Shown: piece after piece, positions 6,661 to 10,650 of the stretch
How positions within the stretch are numbered: the first letter of the stretch is position 1
Layout: the number at the start of each line of letters is the position of its first letter
From: an uncultured Clostridia bacterium
Lineage (GTDB): Bacteria > Bacillota > Clostridia > Lachnospirales > Lachnospiraceae
Assembly (NCBI GenBank): GCA_947178015.1
Contig: CAMWWW010000055.1
Location: forward strand, 1-10,650
DNA length: 10,650 bases
Reading direction: 5' to 3'
Program-made: the position numbers and the translations under genes
Notes under the pieces: model-generated
The model's input: the letters and a program-made list of their open reading frames with translations, nothing else
Databases searched by the model: none
What the model was told of the DNA's origin: nothing

Positions 6661-7818
6661 TCACCCCTCCTGCCATGCTTCCTGATATAGATTCCAAATA
6701 GCATCCTTTCTTTCAGAAGCGGGATCGTTTTCGATTCTTCCTGTCACCTCATCTGCAAATACCAAAAGACTATTCTTCTCCACTCCCAGTTCCTGCAAAG
6801 ATATGGGAAGACCCAAACATCTTTCCCATTCTTTTATCGCTTTCACACACGCTTTGTTTCCTATTATTTCTTTCCCGGTTAAAAGCATAAGCATATATTC
6901 TATTTTCTCTGGTTCGTATGCATATTCACACCCAATCCATGCAGGAAATAATGCTGCAAGTCCTGCTCCATGGCTAGTGTCTGTATGTGCTCCCAATGGA
7001 TACTGCATCCGATGCGGCAGGCAGGTGCTTGCATTTCCAAGATTAATCCCCATAATCATGCTGGCAAAGCTCATCCTTTCTCTTGCCTCCTTATCTTTTG
7101 GATGTTCACCTAAATATGGAAGCCATTTCCCTACTATTCTTATGGCCTGCTCCGACAACATCTGTGTATAAAGGGACGCCGCTCTTGAGACATAACTTTC
7201 CATTGCATGGGCCAGCACATCAAATCCTGTTTCCAGTGTGATATGGGGCGGAACCGATTCGGTAAAACTAGAATCTACCACCGCCACTGTGGGATACATC
7301 ACCCTTCCTCGAACCCCACTCTTTCTTTTTTGAACTGTATCTGTTAGAATCGCTGCCTTGCTTAGCTCACTTCCTGTTCCTGCGGTTGTGGGAATGGCAA
7401 TCACAGGAAGCGCACGTTCTGGCTCCCTGCCGGTATCAAAAAACTCCCTGATATCTTCCTTTTCTGCTATTCCTGCCGCGATTGCTTTTGCTGCATCCAG
7501 TGCGCTTCCTCCTCCAAAACCTATCACAATCTCTGCTTTTTCTGCTTTTCCTAGCTCAATTCCTTTCTGAACCTCAGTAAGTCTTGGATTAGCGCTTATG
7601 GAATCAAATTTTATTACTTTTTTTACTTCGGAATAGCACTGTATTTCCTCCTCCAATTCTTTTATATACCCCAAATAAGAAAGAGAGCGCCCGGTTGTCA
7701 CAAGCAGTATTATTCCACGCAAAAGAGATGCTTCCTTTTTCAATGCTTCCTTCCATATCTTTCTTCCAAAATAGACCTTAGTTGGCATATGTAGCTGATA
7801 CAACTGGTTCTCTTCCAT
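6661..7818 (-). CDS. Iron-containing (class III) alcohol dehydrogenase
   Basis: This 385-residue full-length NAD(P)-dependent metal alcohol dehydrogenase interconverts an aldehyde or ketone and an alcohol. MPTKVYFG (11-18) opens the fold; the coenzyme-binding loop is FGGGSALDAAK (101-111), followed by PVIAIPTTAGTGSE (138-151). The four metal ligands are all present: D200 and H204 (GFDVLAHAME), H269 (LPHRMQYPLG) and H283 (TSHGAGLA). It does not look like sn-glycerol-1-phosphate dehydrogenase (AraM/EgsA). AGGAG, formed across the kinase stop codon, lies 6 bases before the ATG, and the gene ends 2 bases before the nucleotidyltransferase start. From context it probably reduces a ketose, aldose or aldehyde (free or phosphorylated) to the polyol that is then activated. 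Phosphonoacetaldehyde reductases are also in this family, so a phosphonate role is an alternative. Confidence 0.88.
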   Translation of the reverse strand: MEENQLYQLHMPTKVYFGRKIWKEALKKEASLLRGIILLVTTGRSLSYLGYIKELEEEIQCYSEVKKVIKFDSISANPRLTEVQKGIELGKAEKAEIVIGFGGGSALDAAKAIAAGIAEKEDIREFFDTGREPERALPVIAIPTTAGTGSELSKAAILTDTVQKRKSGVRGRVMYPTVAVVDSSFTESVPPHITLETGFDVLAHAMESYVSRAASLYTQMLSEQAIRIVGKWLPYLGEHPKDKEARERMSFASMIMGINLGNASTCLPHRMQYPLGAHTDTSHGAGLAALFPAWIGCEYAYEPEKIEYMLMLLTGKEIIGNKACVKAIKEWERCLGLPISLQELGVEKNSLLVFADEVTGRIENDPASERKDAIWNLYQEAWQEG

Positions 7819-7827
7819 CTTTCTCTC

Positions 7828-9366
7828 CTACAGATTTTCTATTTTTATCCTTTTATTTCGATACAGCTTTTCTGTCAATTCCATTCGCTTCGGGAAAAGC
7901 GGCTTTACTGTCTCGTAGGTTTCTTTGTACAGTTGATACAATTCCTTATACATTTCCTGATTTCTCTGATTTGGCCGAATAATCATTCGCACCTGAACAA
8001 AAGCATTGGCTGCCTCCTTCAGAGAAGAATAGACTTTCTGCCCATATAAGGCAATCATGGCTGCTCCTGTCGCTGTGGTCTCAAATTCAGAGAGTACTTG
8101 TACCTCTCTTCCTGTAATATCTGCTTTTATCTGAGAAATCAGGTTTATCCTCGCCAATCCTCCAGATAGTCGTATGTTTGTCACCTTCGTCCCTGTCTTC
8201 TCAATCGCCGCTATCATATCCAAGTCAATAAATCCTGTACTCTCAAATACTGCCCTTGTCATTTCCTTTCGGGTATGCATCCTTTCCAGCCCAAAGAACA
8301 CTCCCCTTGCATTTCCATCCCATATAGGTGCCCTCTCTCCTAGCAGATAAGGAAGAAAAACTAGGCCACCTGCCCCAATTGATGCCTCTGTGGCATCCTT
8401 TTCCATCCTCTCATAGGGAAGCGTCTCATTCTGGTAATAACACTGCTTTACCCACTCAATCAGCCCTCCGCCTAGATTATTGGAGCCCCCTACAATTCGA
8501 AGGCCTCCCTCATAATAGGGAATCTGCTGGATTCCATCGAGGTCTTTCAATAAACACAGGTCAGACACCGCTCGAAATACTGTCACTGTGCCAGACACAT
8601 CACTTGCTTCCCCTTTTTCTGCCACACCACTTCCCACAAAAGAACAGATGGCGTCATAAGTGGAGGTAATTACCTCTGTAGTTGTGGAAAGCCCTGTCTC
8701 CTTTGCAGCCCTTGACTGTATCCTTCCCACAAATGTTCCCGGAGCCACCACCCTTGGCAGCATCTCCTCCCCAATTCCTACTTGTTTTAGCAATTCAGAT
8801 GGATATCTTTTTTCTTCTGCATCATAATGCCATTTCAAAGCATTCATATAATCTGTCACATAATTTCCTGTAAACTTGGCAAGAAGGTAATCATTGGGAG
8901 ATAGTAATTTATCGGTTTTATCAAAGATCTCTTTTTCTTGCTTCTTTATCCACAATGCTTTTGGAATCATAAAAGAAGGATCGGCATCCAGTCCCGTCCT
9001 TTCTCTTACCACAGCAAATTCCGGTAAGCTCTCCAGATACCTGCTCTCTTCTCCTGCTCTTTTGTCCGATACCATCATACATGGATAAAGGGCTTTTCCC
9101 TCCTGATCCACACACACCAGACAGGAAGAAGAAGCTGTCACTGTTAGAAAATCTACCGACACATTTCCTAATTCCGACACACTTTCTCGTATTACATAAC
9201 AGGCTTTTTCCCACCATTCCTCTGGACTTTGGGTGACATATTCTCCTGTCAAAGATGTGACAATCGGCAGAGCAGCCTGCGCCAGTTTATTTCCATTCTG
9301 GTCAAATATCATACTTCGGATGCTTTTCATTCCCATATTTAGAACCAGAATCGTCTTATTGCTCAT
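7828..9366 (-). CDS. FGGY-family carbohydrate/polyol kinase
   Basis: This 512-residue protein has both actin-like domains of FGGY kinases, which phosphorylate sugars or polyols with ATP. STYDAICSFVG (235-245) holds the expected catalytic base D238, DVSGTVTVF (256-264) is the ATP-binding GT motif, LPYLLGERAPIWD (338-350) with ARGVFFGL is the family signature, and LSGGLARINLISQIKADITG (400-419) the C-terminal one. The phosphate-1 loop is unusual: family members normally have Asp-x-Gly-Thr, but here it reads LNMGMKSIRSMIFD (9-22), with N10 in place of the Mg-binding Asp. The start overlaps the aldolase gene by 11 bases; GAAGGGG lies 6 bases and AGGAG 12 bases upstream. The substrate is unknown: glycerol, a ketopentose and other polyols all occur in the family. 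Its place between an aldolase and a dehydrogenase suggests a small ketose or polyol. Confidence 0.86.
   Translation of the reverse strand: MSNKTILVLNMGMKSIRSMIFDQNGNKLAQAALPIVTSLTGEYVTQSPEEWWEKACYVIRESVSELGNVSVDFLTVTASSSCLVCVDQEGKALYPCMMVSDKRAGEESRYLESLPEFAVVRERTGLDADPSFMIPKALWIKKQEKEIFDKTDKLLSPNDYLLAKFTGNYVTDYMNALKWHYDAEEKRYPSELLKQVGIGEEMLPRVVAPGTFVGRIQSRAAKETGLSTTTEVITSTYDAICSFVGSGVAEKGEASDVSGTVTVFRAVSDLCLLKDLDGIQQIPYYEGGLRIVGGSNNLGGGLIEWVKQCYYQNETLPYERMEKDATEASIGAGGLVFLPYLLGERAPIWDGNARGVFFGLERMHTRKEMTRAVFESTGFIDLDMIAAIEKTGTKVTNIRLSGGLARINLISQIKADITGREVQVLSEFETTATGAAMIALYGQKVYSSLKEAANAFVQVRMIIRPNQRNQEMYKELYQLYKETYETVKPLFPKRMELTEKLYRNKRIKIENL
9356..9366 (-). promoter_or_regulatory. 11-base overlap, aldolase / FGGY kinase genes
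   Basis: The aldolase ends GAT GAG CAA TAA, with the kinase ATG inside it in another frame. GAAGGGG (9373-9379) and AGGAG (9379-9383) lie in the aldolase coding sequence and serve as the kinase ribosome binding site. Coupled translation is likely. Confidence 0.55.
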
Positions 9367-10198
9367 CTCTATCCCCTTCTCCTAACAGTGCTATTTTTTC
9401 CATTGCCATATCCTCTATGGAATCATGAATCTTTTTACCTATCTTTAAAGGATCAAAACCTTTCTCCTCCAAGTTTCCCTGTTGTATCCCAATCTCTATC
9501 CCTTTTCTGTATGCCAACTTTACCTCTGTAGAGATATTGATTTTCTTTATCGATTGATAAGACAAAAGCCGCCGCAATGTCGTTTTTTCTAATCCAGTAC
9601 CTCCATGTATCACGAGAGGAAAATTTGTAGTCTGTGCTATTTTTTCTAATAAATCAAAATGAAGATTTGGTTTTCCTTGATATAATCCATGAGAGGTTCC
9701 TATTGCCACCGCTAACATATCGATCTCTGTATGGGAAAGCATCTGTTCCACATCCGAAAGCTTTGCAATTCCTTCTTCTACTGGATTTTCCTCTTCTTCC
9801 TGCCCCTTTATCTGTCCCACTTCTGCTTCCACCAACACACCTTTTCGCTTTGCTATGGAACATACTTCTTTCGTTATATTGATATTTTCTTCAATGGATC
9901 TATCTGAGGCATCCACCATAACAGAATCCCATCCATACTCTACTGCTTGTTGAATATGCTCTATATCTTTACAATGATCCAAATGCAGAAAAGCATGAAT
10001 TCCAATTTTTTTATTATAACTATCCACAAAAGCACGCAGTTCTTTCAGATCTAACATCTGAAAAGCTTTTATAGATGTTTGTAAAATCACGTTATGGCGC
10101 ATTTTAGATGAAGCATCCATCACTGCTTTCGCAGACTCTATGCTCCATATATTAAAAGCAAAAAATTGTTCTGAATTTGGATGAATATATTGTTTCAT
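9356..10198 (-). CDS. Class II (zinc) aldolase, fructose/tagatose-bisphosphate aldolase family
   Basis: This 280-residue aldolase of the FbaA/GatY/KbaY family joins or splits a DHAP unit and an aldehyde using zinc. LHLDHC (71-76) contains the catalytic D74 and Zn ligand H75; the family usually has LDHG. VMVDASDRSIEENI (93-106), VEAEVG (123-128), H170 (GTSHGLY) and H198 (VIHGGTG) give the remaining metal and phosphate-binding residues, and KINISTE (219-225) is the C-terminal DHAP phosphate motif. The substrate cannot be fixed from sequence: fructose bisphosphate, tagatose bisphosphate and other ketose phosphates are all possible. Because it sits in a surface-polymer operon rather than near glycolysis genes, a dedicated role in making or recycling a polyol precursor is inferred. 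The ATG is 9 bases after the phosphodiesterase stop, with only a weak GTAGAGAA ribosome site. It overlaps the kinase gene by 11 bases. Confidence 0.88.
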   Translation of the reverse strand: MKQYIHPNSEQFFAFNIWSIESAKAVMDASSKMRHNVILQTSIKAFQMLDLKELRAFVDSYNKKIGIHAFLHLDHCKDIEHIQQAVEYGWDSVMVDASDRSIEENINITKEVCSIAKRKGVLVEAEVGQIKGQEEEENPVEEGIAKLSDVEQMLSHTEIDMLAVAIGTSHGLYQGKPNLHFDLLEKIAQTTNFPLVIHGGTGLEKTTLRRLLSYQSIKKINISTEVKLAYRKGIEIGIQQGNLEEKGFDPLKIGKKIHDSIEDMAMEKIALLGEGDRDEQ

Positions 10199-10207
10199 TT
10201 TTATTCT

Positions 10208-10650
10208 CTACAGATATCTTTCTGGTTCATTTAAAAACACATCTGTTATTCCCTTTTTCTCTAATTCTTCTATATCTAGCATGGTTCCTGTTGACTTCTC
10301 AGGATATAAATGCCCTGAAAACCATGCTCGAACACTATACTTTTCTATCTGCTCCCTTAGCAGATCCATACCTTTCCAATAAGGATGCAATGCATCTGCT
10401 CCACATCCTCCCTTTACCTTATACAAACAATCCGACACCTTACAATCCAATATCCCTATCTCTGATCTTGGGCTTAATTTCCTAATTTTCTCCATTGACG
10501 CTGCATAAAAGGAAGAATACACCACGCTTTCTTCCATTCCCCTTTTCCCTATCAGCTCCACTATCTTCTCTTCCATCCCCGGATAGGGTAATACACTATT
10601 CTTCAATTCTATATTTAAACGAAAACCTTGTTTTATCTTATCTTCTAATA
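10208..10650 (-). CDS. Glycerophosphodiester phosphodiesterase family protein (5' end cut by window)
   Basis: Only the C-terminal part (about 147 codons) is inside the window; the frame is open through the right edge. It reads LEDKIKQGFRLNIELKNS at the cut, where NIELK is the GDPD motif holding a metal-ligand Glu, followed by PGMEEKIVELI. ADALHPYW lies mid-fragment, and VRAWFSGH... then GITDVFLNEP close to the end is the usual C-terminal pattern of the barrel. Known members hydrolyse glycerophosphodiesters to glycerol-3-phosphate and an alcohol. Here it may release a polyol phosphate or other phosphodiester that feeds the downstream aldolase, kinase and transferase genes. A TTG at 10606 could be mistaken for a start, but it lies inside the conserved motif. 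The N-terminal catalytic histidine and the presence of a signal or membrane segment cannot be seen. Confidence 0.85.
   Translation of the reverse strand, partial: LEDKIKQGFRLNIELKNSVLPYPGMEEKIVELIGKRGMEESVVYSSFYAASMEKIRKLSPRSEIGILDCKVSDCLYKVKGGCGADALHPYWKGMDLLREQIEKYSVRAWFSGHLYPEKSTGTMLDIEELEKKGITDVFLNEPERYL

Noticed and set aside
6803..7171. Plus-strand ORF of 122 codons opposite the dehydrogenase
   Set aside because: It is antisense to a well-supported gene with all metal ligands in place, and its translation has no recognisable motif.
8921..9217. Minus-strand ORF in another frame within the kinase gene
   Set aside because: The FGGY frame is continuous here with conserved residues; this is an out-of-frame shadow.
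10604..10606. TTG as the start of a short 132-residue protein
   Set aside because: The same frame continues upstream without a stop through the GDPD motif NIELK to the window edge, so this is the end of a longer gene.

Overview
The window is one continuous run of eleven genes, all on the minus strand, so it reads from the right edge to the left edge. Spacings are small: most gaps are 2-81 bases, with two 11-base overlaps and one larger gap of about 196 bases. Most genes have a purine-rich Shine-Dalgarno sequence of the AGGAG type. Low G+C, the Shine-Dalgarno pattern and the families present suggest a low-GC Firmicute, probably a clostridial (Lachnospiraceae-like) bacterium. This is inferred from style; there is no rRNA or other marker gene. 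The locus looks like a surface-polysaccharide or glycoprotein-glycan cluster. Its promoter must lie beyond the right edge, and both end genes are cut by the window.

The right half (about 4.7-10.65 kb) holds, in order of transcription: the C-terminal part of a glycerophosphodiester phosphodiesterase-family enzyme, a class II (zinc) aldolase, an FGGY sugar/polyol kinase, an iron-containing alcohol dehydrogenase, a small LicC-like nucleotidyltransferase, and a TagF-like CDP-glycerol glycerophosphotransferase. An aldolase, a reductase, a kinase, a cytidylyltransferase-type enzyme and a polyol-phosphate transferase in one operon suggest a pathway that makes a CDP-activated polyol (or a similar small alcohol phosphate) and puts it into a teichoic-acid-like polymer or substituent. 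The exact compound cannot be read from the sequence. This is the least familiar part of the window.

The left half (1-4.64 kb) is a pseudaminic acid block: PseB (UDP-GlcNAc 4,6-dehydratase), a PseA/WbuX-type N-acetyl sugar amidotransferase, PseF (CMP-pseudaminate cytidylyltransferase), PseI (pseudaminate synthase) and a PseH-like GNAT acetyltransferase cut by the left edge. The aminotransferase PseC and hydrolase PseG are not in the window and would be expected just beyond the left edge. The amidotransferase predicts an acetamidino form of pseudaminic acid.

Together the genes suggest a cell-surface glycan containing both a polyol phosphate and a modified nonulosonic acid. Base composition differs between the blocks: sampled 60-base lines in the pseF-pseA stretch have about 27-28% G+C, against about 42-52% in the kinase-dehydrogenase-transferase stretch. 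This fits a mosaic locus assembled from two sources.
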